Positions 55,757 through 64,000 of a stretch of 64,000 nt of DNA are shown in pieces; the stretch's first letter is position 1; each line of letters begins with the position of its first letter. Under the pieces are notes generated by a model. It made no database searches. It worked only from the letters and a program-made list of their open reading frames with translations, and was not told the origin of the DNA. Origin of the DNA: Strongylocentrotus droebachiensis (lineage: Eukaryota > Echinodermata > Echinoidea > Camarodonta > Strongylocentrotidae). A program made the translations under genes and the position numbers. The DNA lies in contig JAVYIG010006597.1 of NCBI GenBank assembly GCA_035222895.1, forward strand, positions 51,119-115,118. The letters are read 5' to 3'.

Positions 55757-55762
55757 TTTATT
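55757..55762 (-). promoter_or_regulatory. Candidate poly(A) signal of the P450 gene
   Basis: AATAAA on the minus strand, about 70 bases past the TAA stop, is the nearest canonical hexamer downstream. It is well placed for a short 3' UTR, but the surrounding DNA is AT-rich, so chance occurrence is possible. Confidence 0.45.
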
Positions 55763-55828
55763 TCTCGAAAATCTTTGCAATCATGTTAATTGTGTTCCGT
55801 GTCCGTAACGTATGTCCTGTGATGAAAT

Positions 55829-55906
55829 TTACTGGCGCTCTTCGACTCGAAGAAAGATACCGCCGTCTGGTTTCAGAGTGTTTCCAGTACCAAACTTCAC
55901 AGGGAT
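55829..55906 (-). CDS. P450 terminal exon L
   Basis: Encodes 25 residues, IPVKFGTGNTLKPDGGIFLR followed by VEERQ and a TAA stop. It matches the CYP3A C-terminal IPLKL..GG.LQPEKP..L.VE block. The acceptor is TTTCTAG. An AATAAA hexamer lies about 70 bases downstream. Confidence 0.95.
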   Translation of the reverse strand: MPVKFGTGNTLKPDGGIFLRVEERQ

Positions 55907-58900
55907 CTAGAAAGGGGAGAAAACTATCTGTATTAAAAGCAATCCTATCAAAATAGAAAATTATGACCCTTTTTCTCTATCAATACCCAACCAGCTTCAA
56001 TAGTTTTGTAAAATTCTACACTAAGAACTGTTTCAAGAGGGCTTCTTTAAAAGTTCAATTTAATAACTACTACTTAACATAAATTTGTGTAGTAAATCAG
56101 ATCCTTAATGAGAACCCGATCCAAAACCATCACATCCCTTTCATCTCATGCTAATGGAAATCTACAATTGTTATTAGTTAAATGTTGCTAATCAATATTT
56201 GCTGGAATTTAGAAAATATCAGGTATAGATTCTGCCCGCTATTTATCAATTTCTTGATACCCTACTGCATTCCCAAGAAATGTTACTTTGGAAGTTTGTA
56301 AAAGTCCTTGATGTTACTGAATGACTATTAGGTTATACTGAGAAAATAGTCGTTATCCCTTAGTTATACCATGGACCTACTTCTTAGTAGGTCCATGGTT
56401 ATACTAGCTGGTCAAAGTGTCCAACTGTTCCAGAATCTTTGTCATTGTAAAAACTGTTTGATCATCTTACATCTGTTTTAGGACTTGGTACGAAGCGGTA
56501 TTTCTGGAGGATACGAACTACGGCCATCTTGACCTCCATCAGAGCAAACCGCATCCCGATACAGTTCCTTGGTCCGGCACCGAATGGTATCCAAGCAAAC
56601 GGGTGACGATTAGCACGATTCTCTTTGGTAAACCTGGAAGTTGGATGTTTCTATAATTTTAGCTAGAACAACGAACACTTTATATTCAATTCTTACAATA
56701 GTTGTGTGTTTTTGTACCATCATATATTTATTATCCTCTTCACTTTTTTATCATAATTTGAAAACTCAAAAGTGCAGCACCAAATTTAGAAAACTACCGT
56801 TTTCACAAACTTCATTACGGAAATAAATGATTTAAGTTGATGTTTGAAGGTTTGCATGGTGGTATGAATATCGCGGAAGAGGTTTACGGTACACCATGTG
56901 TAAAGTCCTAGAAGGACTAAGGAAAGTGGATAAAAATAGAAGTGAAATGGAAAGGCGAGAAAGTGGAGGTTGGAAGGAAGAGTATCTTTCGGAAGTGAGT
57001 ATAGTCTCCTGAAGACGGACAGTCAACCTGTCCGAAACGTCGAGTCTACTCTCCTGCTCCTGCTCTGCAACTCTACTCGCCGACTCAAGCCAGCTTCTCC
57101 CATCTACTCAACTCTCCAACTCAATCCAGTCTTCTACTCAAACCTCTCATCATGTCTACAACTTTCTGGTTTACAGTCCTTTTCAGGACTATACTCACTT
57201 CCGAAAGATACTCTTCCTTCCAACCTCCACTTTCTCGCCTTTCCATTTCACTTCTATTTTTATCCACTTTCCTTAGTCCTTCTAGGACTTTATACATGGT
57301 GTACCGTAAACCTCTTCCGCGGAATGATTTAAGGTTATCAAATTAATCTCGAAAATATGCACAAAATAAGTTGAAGAATCTGTGATATTATGCACCAATG
57401 CTCCGTGGATGAAGAGACAGAGGGCGCTCTGTAAACAAATGGATTTAACATGTTCATCATGGGTATCATTATTATAAAAGAAGAATTCTTTTACAAAAAC
57501 ATACCTTGATGGGTCAAATTTCTCCGGTTCAGGCCATAGAGTGGGATCACGCTGGATGTTGTAGATGGAGTAGAGGAATTGAATACCCTTCTCGATGGTC
57601 AGTCCATTAACGGTGTGTGTTTCACTACAGCATCGGTCACCCCTGCCAATTAAAGAGAAAGTTGAAATCAGATAAAGGTGGAAATAATTTGTGGGTATTC
57701 TAATCCCCTTTATTTCAGTTTGGAAGAATTTTACTCAAATGTGATTAGAAACGGCTGTAATGTTTGGATTAAACTTTAGCTAGAAATTACGATTATGATT
57801 TCCTTGCTCTTTAAAACCATGTGGAATCATGAAACAGTAGATTTCAAGTAAACGGCTAACTAGAAGTTATATATCCAACAGACGAATTGTCTACGTTCTA
57901 TTCTCTTCATTGCCATCTTAAAATCTAGCAAATGGGCTTTAATCATGCTCCTCTTTAATTTGAGAATTTCTTTGTCCGTCCTAGGTTGAAAAAGATGTCG
58001 TTTAAATTAAAAGTGGGATGCACTTACTGTCAAGATAATAAAAACAAAAATATTAAATTTCTCTCCAAACCCATCCTTCTCCAAGTTAAAGGAATATCGA
58101 TTTAGAAAGAATATAATGCTTGACTTACATAACTGCTGGTGGATATAACCTGAGCGTCTCACAGACCACCATGTCCAGTAAAGACATCTTTGCGATGGAG
58201 TTGTAGTCGACCGAGTCTCTGGTTGGTGTCACTTCATCCACCTCTTCGATCAGCCGGTCCTGGATGTCAGGATTGGTTGCCAAGGCGTAGGCTAGGAAAC
58301 CAAGGGTGACGTTGGTCGTCTCGTAACCGGCAGCAAAGAATAATAAAGCCTGGATTTTTTAAATGGAAGAATTGAACAAAAATGCTATCTAAGAATGATA
58401 ATATTGCTTGCTTTTAACAATGTACTGTGGAAAGGGATATTGGAACAGACAGTGTTATACCTACATGGGTTAAGGGCGGGGCCCAGTGCCTCCATCCAAT
58501 CGAGTGATGTGAAAAAAACAGAACTAAAAAAAGGCAAGAAAAGGGAAAAGAGGATAGAGACGAGAAAAGAAGACCCTTGGACCACCTCAAGCACCCGTCA
58601 CTAAGTAGTCAATAGCCTTATAAATTCGGTGCCCCCTTCCCATTCGTCCAATCATTCCAGTGCCCCATCCACGGGTGAACTCACCCTATGCCATAAACGC
58701 TTCGGGTGCACAAGTACCACATCTTTACCATTTCATATTTCCACTGGTTTATATATACCTGAGCAAATATCTCATCCATGGTCAGTTGAGTTTTGGTGTT
58801 TTGAGCGTTGGAGACATGCTTGTCCTGGTGGTCTTCGATCAGATTATGGAGATCATTGTCGTCCTTGATGACCTTTGACCTGCTGTCATGCTCGTCATCG

Positions 58901-61900
58901 TTGTGGGCATTCATCATCAGCTGCAGAAAATCCCTCCTCTAGAATACAACATCGTACGTTGCTGTAATTATCTTAGGTTATTTGCCAATTTAGTTAGCAG
59001 TGTTATGTTAAGAACTAACATACATAATTTATAATCATTATATTTGAATAACTGATTTACAAGCCTATTAATTAGCATGTTTTAATATGCAATCGATTTC
59101 AAATATTATTCTTTTATTCACAATTCAAGCTGTATTGGCTGCCCCCTCCCAAATCCATGAAAAGAAATCTAAGAACATAAGCCCCACTCCTATTGTTTAC
59201 TTGATTATGAACAAATCGTTCAAAGACAAAGGAATCCTGTCCAAACAGCAAAGTAGGCTTACTTCAGAATTTGTTTCCTCTGAAGAGTAACCCCTTCTTC
59301 TTCTCTTAACATCATGAAACAGAGTTGAAAAATAATTATTGTAAACCCACCTCATTGCCAGCAGAGCGTTTCTTCAATTCGATTGCTTTCACAACAACAT
59401 CTCTAAAGAATTTCCTTGTTTCGGCAGGAAACAAGGCGATATCTAGAGCATTAAACAGATACGCGGCCGGCGGGAAAACTCCTGCACAAAAAAACAACAC
59501 CAGAATTTTAATTGTGGAATTCGCTTTTAATACGTTTGATTAAGCTTTTTTGTAGATACAAGTCACCTTCTTAATGAGAACACACATATGTGGCTGGCCA
59601 TCAAACAGAAGCTGATGAACAGTTGAATTATCACCGTAATTTCTGAAATGTGTACCAGGCGCGTCAGCCATTATCTTTCACAATTACCATGGTTCTGTAA
59701 GGTGGTCTCAGAATTCAAAGAAATCCCGATTCAGTAGGAAAGATATGCACCAACCTGCTATCATCGCAACAGGACTTTCAACAGTTCCGTCCATGATCCG
59801 TTTGGCGTGCTTGACGAATGGATCATCTGGGTTATTCTGGGAATCCACTTGCAGTCCAAAGGCACACTTAGCAATCCCGTCCATTGTGAATGCTTCGAAT
59901 ACGCTGTGGAAGAATGGTGTAAAGATGCATTAACCAGCAGTCGCTTTTGAATCATTTCCTTAATTTAATTCCAACACAAACTGAGGCACACAACCAATCG
60001 TCAGACTTGACAACCTAGGCATTACAAGTCTTATATGACAGTCACAACACCAAACCGACTCCTCGCCGACTGCAAACTGACTGGTTTTAGGCAACTGGGG
60101 TAATTTACTTCTTCTTTTTTGGAGTCTGTAATCGGTCTAGTGTTGGACTCGTTGGTATGATTTGGAATTAAATAGTATAATTGGCCATCGCCACGTAATA
60201 CCACAGTCACACCGACGAGACCGACACCAGATCGACAACAGACCAAACCCAATAATGCATCATCCTAACAGCCACAACTTGATCGGTTTTGAATCAGTTT
60301 AGAGTTGTTTGACAGTACAGGGGAAAAAGGGCTGGTATAATAGCGGGGAAGCGTTATTCTAGGACTAAGTGGGTATGGTTAGTCCATTGGTGTTTGGATC
60401 GCTATATGTCAACCTCCTCAAGTCCAGATTACCGTTTTTGTTCTTTATTTCTATCCGAGTAAAATAAAAGAGCTCGAAACTTGACTATGTGTAGATCAGA
60501 GGACCAAGTTAAACCAGGTCCACCTTTATAAATATGAGCCGAAGAATAAAAAATTAAAAATTAAAAAAATTAAAATCAAAGTTTGCCGGAGGTATTAGTG
60601 ATATCCATCTATTGACAGAATGATGCCCTTATCTAGCGCAGGATCTATAATTAGTTAAGGTTTTAAAAAGAAGAGACACAGCCCCCCCCCCCCCCCAAGA
60701 GAATTAGGTATATAGGTATACAAATTAGGAACAAAAGGGAATGGTGTGGATGTAAAAAGATGTTGTCGTAGCTTTGCCGATATCTTTCATTTAAAGAAAA
60801 TTTAGCATATAGTACCAAGTCCAGCTATGTTCTTTCACAAGCAGGTATGATCTGGGCCTCATCTTATAAAAAGTTGCGATTGATTCAAATCAAGACTTTC
60901 GAAAAATGAACCATATGACGGAAAGTTCCAACGGCCTTGTCCATCACCTATTGCATTGTACAATCATTACAACATGATTGATATGGGAGATATGATATAG
61001 GGTGTGAAATGGCACTTGACTTATTCATACAACTGCAATTATTATGGTACTAGTAATGATTAATGACCCTGATGAATGTATACCTGTTAACGTTTATATC
61101 GTTGTCTTCGCCTTGTTTCTTTTTCAAGTTGGTCACCAGAACATCACAGCATTCATTAATCACAGGAGACATCTAAATTGAAAATCAATGTTTGAAATTA
61201 GATGCATCACATCGCAAAAAAACACCCCCCCCCCCTCCAAAAAAAAAAAAAAAAAAATTATAAAATTCATAATAAATATATTATTGTTCAGTCGAGGATA
61301 TCACTAACCTTCAATACAGACTTCTAACAAACTGAGTATCTGTGAATCATTATAAGATTTGTAAAGTTGAATGACCAAAGTATAAGTTTAGTGTTTATAA
61401 TGATGAAAAACATACACACGCTATATTTGATATAGTCCCAATGTAAAGGATTCAGTGGGAGAGCATTGTAAAAAGTCACGAAAGTTCTTCAACAACCGCA
61501 TAGTTTCCTGAAACATATAGCCCAATCCTACTGAGTTCTGTACTTCTCTCAAACAATTTCGAACATGTTTGAAAAATAACCTATTCATTGTCCACCTTGT
61601 ACATAAGTGGGATAAGAAGAAAGTTGTGCGTATAAACCTGTTTCATCTTGAGAGCACTGAATGTTGGAGATATAACGCTCCTGACATCCTTCCATCGCTG
61701 ATCACGAAGATCCAGTAGACCTTGATCTAATGGTCTGTTCTTCAGGAAGAATTGCTATAACAAAGAGATCATAGACAAGGGTAATTTAATAACTTTAAAC
61801 TTAACAGGGGAAATATTAATGCTTTCTTTAAATTACATTGTTTGCAATCTTTCATTCATTTTGATTGATTTCTATTTAAAAAATAGAGGATATTACAAAC

Positions 61901-63790
61901 ACCTATATATTGGCTTATTTCCATACATAAAATGTAACAAGACAATCCCAACAATGAAAATGAATGACTTTAACTCAACAGTTCAAAGTGTTTTAATTCA
62001 TTTCTCTGAAACAGGTTTGACTCCATTATTCAAAAACGTATTCAAAGAATGGGACTTATTTTTCAACGAGATGTTCTCAAATCATGAATAATCATCAGAC
62101 TCTTTATGTTTATAAATTTCCCCCATTGCATGAAAGTTGCCCCTTCAAAACAAGTGGTGGATACATGGGCTCAAGGTAATGTGCCCCTCCCTCCCCCCCC
62201 CCCCCCCCACAGCCAAAAGGGGGAAAGGGAGGAAGAAAAGAAGAACTATGATAATTATGATCACACCTTTTTATTCCGAGAATTTTTTACCCCAGATGAC
62301 ACACCATTTTTTCCCCAATTGTCATAGATTTATTTCACTTGTTCCGCGCCTGCCAGAGAATCATGGATCCACCACTTAATGTCTGTCATACATAAGAGAT
62401 TTTACTTACGTAATGATTGGAAAACTTGGAGAAACTTTTAACGAGTACATCTCTCAACACATCAGGATCACAAACAACTATCAAAGGACTCCGAAAGAAG
62501 TAGAGACTGTGAAGAAGAAGAAATAATTAATTTTTAGCCTTTATATCTTCTCCCCTTCTTCTTCTTCTTCCTCTTCCTCTTCCCCTTCTTCTTCTTCTTC
62601 TTCTTCTTCTTCTTCTCTTCCTCATTCTTCTTTTTCTTCTTTTCTTCTTCTTCTTTTTGTCTAATTTGTATACCTTCTTCATTGGAAATGTATGCTTTAT
62701 TATCTTTATGCTTCTCTGTATATGTTCTACAAAATAGGAGTAATTGCTCATTTATTTTGTCACAAAACAAATGTCAAAGTGATGAATAAAGCGCGCGTGA
62801 TGGTCCTTGGCCAGCTTGGGTATACATATAAACTGGAAATCGCTCTATTATGTACGCCCTCAACAAAAGATGGAACAAATTGAAAGACAGTAGTGGCAGC
62901 GATGTCAGTAAAATACACTGCCTTTAATCATGTTCCATGTTCAGACTCACTTTTGAAGACCTGATGCGGGCCCAGAAGTTGAAAAGAAGTTAAATTCTGA
63001 GTAGCCTTTCAAATTAGTATTGAAAAATAAATATTTTGTGGGAGTATGGGAGATCGGTCATCTTAATTGAATTGTGTACTCGCCCGAAGATGTTACCGTA
63101 GTTCTGTTGGCATGTATAGATATAGGAGTAAAATCCCTGTAAACAAACCAAACCAAAACAAAATAAAATGTTAGTAGCAATGAAATGAGTGGACTTTAAA
63201 CTTGTAGAAGAAATCATTTGATCTTAATTTTAAAATAACCCTGAAACAAAATTTAAAACAATCATTGAGCAACAAAAAATAAAGTGTCTGTGCAGAATTA
63301 TTTGTTTCTTCATGTTATCTACTCAGCAATGTTAACTCACATCCTCTAGAAGCAGAACTTTTAATTTGATGAATATTTTGTTTTGTTAAATTTGTTTCAA
63401 AGATTGAATGTAATTTATGTCCTTATAATACAATCATGGAACTCTTGTTTTTATTGTTCACCTCCCATCCACCATATCTTTAATTTTCTGATCAAGTTTC
63501 TTCGATATCAATATACAGTGAAACCTGTCTATAAAGACCACCCAAGGGAGACAAGAAAGTTGCTTTTTATAGCCAGGTGGTCTTTATGTACAGTTCCTTT
63601 ATTACATGTTTCAATGAGAAAATTATTTTCAAGGGAAACAAAAAATGTGGTCTTTGTAGACAGGTGGTCACTATTAAAGCAGGTTTGACTGTATACCTTG
63701 GTGCAGGACAGAATATTGCCAAATAATGGTAAGGGTCTAGAGCACTTTATTCCTCTTCTCCAGAAGTATGTCAGGTTCCATAGCTCTCGG
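55829..63790 (-). CDS. Cytochrome P450, clan 3 (CYP3-like), 5' end outside window
   Basis: This is a haem-thiolate monooxygenase; family members are anchored to the endoplasmic reticulum and oxidise steroids, lipids or xenobiotics with electrons from P450 reductase. Twelve exons on the minus strand join without a frame break into 502 residues plus a TAA stop (55829-55831). Motifs in order, numbered from the first residue in the window: LPLFGNI near 20, WKDVR (C-helix WxxxR) at 102-106, AAGYETT (I-helix oxygen-activation) at 309-315, ETLR (ExxR) at 367-370, PSRF at 421-424, and FGAGPRNCIG with the haem-ligand Cys at 447. The order and spacing match vertebrate CYP3A closely, and so does the C-terminal IPVKFG block. 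The exon count (12 here plus at least one upstream) is like the 13 exons of CYP3A genes. The membrane-anchor exon must lie beyond position 64000. An acidic, hydrophilic stretch of roughly 25-30 extra residues lies before the I helix (about residues 255-295). Thromboxane-synthase-like (CYP5) is the main alternative within the clan. Substrate cannot be inferred. Confidence 0.95.
56368..56399. repeat. 13-bp hairpin in the last P450 intron
   Basis: ACCATGGACCTAC (56368-56380) is perfectly inverted at 56387-56399 around the 6-base loop TTCTTA, with imperfect extension on both sides. There is no ORF or splice site within it. It may be a small MITE relic. Confidence 0.5.
56471..56633 (-). CDS. P450 exon K: haem-binding loop
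   Basis: Encodes 54 residues. WIPFGAGPRNCIGMRFALME is a perfect FxxGxRxCxG signature; the Cys is the axial haem ligand. MRFALMEVK closely matches the CYP3A L helix. Donor is GTAAGA in phase 0. Confidence 0.97.
56837..57322. mobile_element. Fold-back insertion, Penelope-like, with hammerhead-like core
   Basis: A 486-bp insertion lies in the P450 intron between the PERF and haem exons. Two 135-bp arms (56872-57006 and 57187-57321) are inverted copies with about one mismatch, separated by a C/T-rich spacer. The whole is flanked by an exact 11-bp direct repeat AATGATTTAAG (56826-56836 and 57323-57333), read as a target-site duplication. The spacer starts with a hammerhead-type core (57009-57041). 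A long variable-size duplication plus a hammerhead motif is as described for Penelope-like elements. It carries no reverse transcriptase, so it would be a non-autonomous or truncated, internally inverted copy. Confidence 0.65.
56997..57051 (+). ncRNA. Hammerhead-ribozyme-like motif
   Basis: Read on the plus strand, CTGAAGA (57009-57015) fits the CUGANGA core. It is followed by GGACAG-TCAAC-CTGTCC (57017-57033), a perfect stem II hairpin, then GAAAC (57034-57038) and GTC (57039-57041), where cleavage would follow the C. Stem I can form from CTC/GAG (57006-57008 with 57042-57044) and GAGTA/TACTC (56997-57001 with 57047-57051) around an internal loop. Stem III would be only AC/GU, as in minimal hammerheads reported from Penelope-like elements. 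One extra C precedes stem II. Activity is unproven. Confidence 0.5.
57505..57642 (-). CDS. P450 exon J: beta-2 and PERF region
   Basis: Encodes 45 residues plus AG, with acceptor GGCAG and donor GTATGT. It runs from GDRCCSETHTVNGLTIEKG to WPEPEKFDPS and, with the next exon, completes PSRF (the PERF motif), which with ExxR forms the structural E-R-R triad. Confidence 0.95.
58129..58349 (-). CDS. P450 exon I: I helix to K helix
   Basis: Encodes 73 residues plus AT. It contains ALLFFAAGYETTNVTLGF (I-helix oxygen-activation motif AGxETT) and CETLRLYPP (K-helix ExxR). These are the two most constrained P450 motifs outside the haem loop. Donor is GTAAGT. Confidence 0.96.
58759..58938 (-). CDS. P450 exon H: DFLQLM motif with acidic insertion
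   Basis: Encodes 60 residues in phase 0. RRDFLQLMMNAH matches the VDFLQLMIDSQ motif before the I helix. It is followed by a D/E/K/N/H-rich stretch about 25-30 residues longer than in human CYP3A4, then LTMDEIFAQ. The insertion is probably a flexible surface loop. Confidence 0.9.
59351..59481 (-). CDS. P450 exon G: F-G region
   Basis: Encodes 43 residues including VFPPAAYLFNALDIALFP and ending ELKKRSAGNE, with donor GTGGGT. This is the F-G region, which in CYP3A-type enzymes contributes to substrate access and membrane contact. FP near its middle is conserved with CYP3A. Confidence 0.9.
59755..59903 (-). CDS. P450 exon F: E helix
   Basis: Encodes 49 residues beginning VFEAFTMDGIAKCAFGLQVD. 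The pattern F.A.(T/S)MD.I....FG...DS.NNP.DPF is the same as in CYP3A enzymes and is one of the clearest family signatures here. Confidence 0.93.
61084..61172 (-). CDS. P450 exon E: D helix
   Basis: Encodes 29 residues starting MSPVINECCDVLV, with acceptor TTTAG and donor GTATAC, leaving two bases (AG). It corresponds to the D-helix segment IIAQYGDVLV of CYP3A. Confidence 0.88.
61638..61754 (-). CDS. P450 exon D: B-C region with WxxxR
   Basis: Encodes 39 residues in phase 0, including NRPLDQGLLDLRDQRWKDVR and SPTFSALKMKQ. W and R of WKDVR are the C-helix residues that contact a haem propionate in P450s. SPTF followed by a basic K-rich end is typical of clan 3. Confidence 0.93.
62410..62506 (-). 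CDS. P450 exon C: beta-1 sheet region
   Basis: Encodes 32 residues starting LYFFRSPLIVVCDPD and ending SKFSNHY, with acceptor TTCACAG and donor GTAAGT. It aligns to the FYDGQQPVLAITDPD segment of CYP3A and through the start of the B helix. Confidence 0.9.
62524..62660. repeat. (TTC)n microsatellite in a P450 intron
   Basis: An interrupted CTT/TTC tract lies just 5' of the exon at 62410-62506 on the minus strand, where it reads as GAA/GAG. It is in the intron with the GC donor. Highly charged K/E/R reading frames across it are artefacts. Confidence 0.9.
63084..63136 (-). CDS. P450 exon B (53 bp), followed by a GC splice donor
   Basis: Encodes 17 residues (GFYSYIYTCQQNYGNIF) plus two bases GG. 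NYGNIFG matches the KYGKVWG motif of CYP3A. The frame of the next exon demands phase 2 here, which places the donor at GG|GCGAGT, a GC rather than a GT. The nearest GT, four bases later, would cause a stop after 12 codons in the next exon. Confidence 0.85.
63512..63695. mobile_element. Tc1/mariner-like MITE abutting a P450 splice donor
   Basis: A ~180-bp element has inverted termini TACAGTGAAACCTG on the left and TACAGTCAAACCTG (reverse complement) on the right, flanked by TA dinucleotides (63512-63513 and 63694-63695). The interior has repeated GTGGTCTTTAT-type motifs and no ORF. The TA duplication implies a Tc1/mariner-type transposase acting in trans. The right-hand TA supplies intron positions +2 and +3 of the splice donor of the exon at 63697-63790. 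Confidence 0.7.
63697..63790 (-). CDS. P450 exon A: proline-rich N-terminal hinge
   Basis: Encodes 31 residues beginning RELWNLTYFW and ending GNILSCTK, preceded by one base that completes a codon from an upstream exon outside the window. The acceptor CACCAG is good. The LPLFGNI segment corresponds to the TPLPFLGN hinge of CYP3A that follows the membrane anchor, but the usual PGP motif is replaced by CSRP. The donor is GTATAC in phase 0, and its bases from +2 on come from a MITE insertion (see 63512-63695). Confidence 0.9.
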
Positions 63791-63830
63791 CTGGTGAGAA
63801 AGAATAGTGTATCATAAAGAATATGTTCAT

Positions 63831-64000
63831 TGTTATTATTATTATTATCATTATTACTATTACTATTATTATTACTTATACCGCACTTTTCCCACTAGGC
63901 CCAAACCGCTTACAGTAAAATAATGACAATTACATAAATACATGTAATAAGAAAAACAATCTTACAACTACGAACTGCCCCCAAAAAAGTGTTTTCAAGG
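63831..64000 (-). repeat. 3' end of a SINE with (ATT)n tail, truncated by window edge
   Basis: An ATT/TTA microsatellite is followed by sequence which on the minus strand reads TGTAAGCGGTTTGGGCC...AAAAGTGCGGTATAAG then (AAT)n. This parallels the 3' part of the element at 5051-5390 (TGTAAAGCG...AAGCGCTATTTAAAT then ATT repeats), so both look like the same SINE family in the same orientation. Any tRNA-like head would lie beyond position 64000. Confidence 0.5.

Noticed and set aside
57152..57346. ORFs across the fold-back in the P450 intron
   Set aside because: They arise from the C/T-rich arms of the inverted repeat and are mirrored on the other strand.
59990..60310. Possible MITE in the large P450 intron (GTCGGT/ACCGAC-rich segment)
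   Set aside because: Local partial complementarity exists, but I could not find matching termini or a target duplication.
63078..63079. GT dinucleotide as splice donor of the exon at 63084-63136
   Set aside because: It gives phase 0, which makes the following exon stop after 12 codons and destroys the P450 alignment; the GC four bases earlier keeps the frame.

Overview
This is eukaryotic, AT-rich, intron-bearing DNA. The one clear gene is a cytochrome P450 on the minus strand at the right end. Its split structure (at least 12 short exons), the abundant SINE, MITE and simple repeats, and long gene-poor stretches suggest a marine invertebrate. A non-vertebrate deuterostome such as an echinoderm is my best guess, but this is inference from gene structure and repeat style, not from a diagnostic marker. 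Almost no bacterial-style ORF in the window is a gene.

Layout. 1-11.5 kb: essentially intergenic or deep intronic, with a small hydrophobic reading frame at the left edge (minus strand), a tRNA-Ser-like SINE at 5.05-5.39 kb, and CT, CA and poly-C tracts. 11.5-13.2 kb: a GC-richer coding-like island, then a DNA transposon with 20-bp terminal inverted repeats filled by a T-rich ~91-bp minisatellite. 18.97-19.33 kb: a large fold-back built from GGACAACTACCCC-type units. 21.3-22.0 kb: an AGT/AGC trinucleotide tract with a 128-bp tandem duplication. 22-49 kb: long gene-poor DNA with a 23-bp perfect hairpin (30.0 kb), a short SH3-like ORF (27.1 kb), a duplicated paired motif (42.3 kb) and a LINE-like tail (45.9 kb). 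49.55-49.93 kb: a piggyBac-type MITE flanked by TTAA. 51.76-51.90 kb: a convincing first coding exon (signal peptide plus splice donor, minus strand) of an unidentified secreted protein. 52.29-52.58 kb: a frameshifted coding relic. 52.9-54.4 kb: CT microsatellites.

55.83-63.79 kb (minus strand): 12 consecutive exons of a CYP3-like (clan 3) P450 that join in frame into 502 residues ending at a stop. They carry WxxxR, AGxETT, ExxR, PxRF and the FxxGxRxCxG haem loop. Only the N-terminal anchor exon lies outside the window. Three features stand out: one intron needs a GC-AG splice pair to keep frame; a Tc1-like MITE sits directly against one 5' splice site; and one intron holds a 486-bp fold-back insertion with an 11-bp target duplication and a hammerhead-ribozyme-like core, suggestive of a Penelope-like element.

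I found no CRISPR array, rRNA, intact tRNA gene, operon or new defence-type system. The most interesting material is the mobile-element biology inside the P450 introns.
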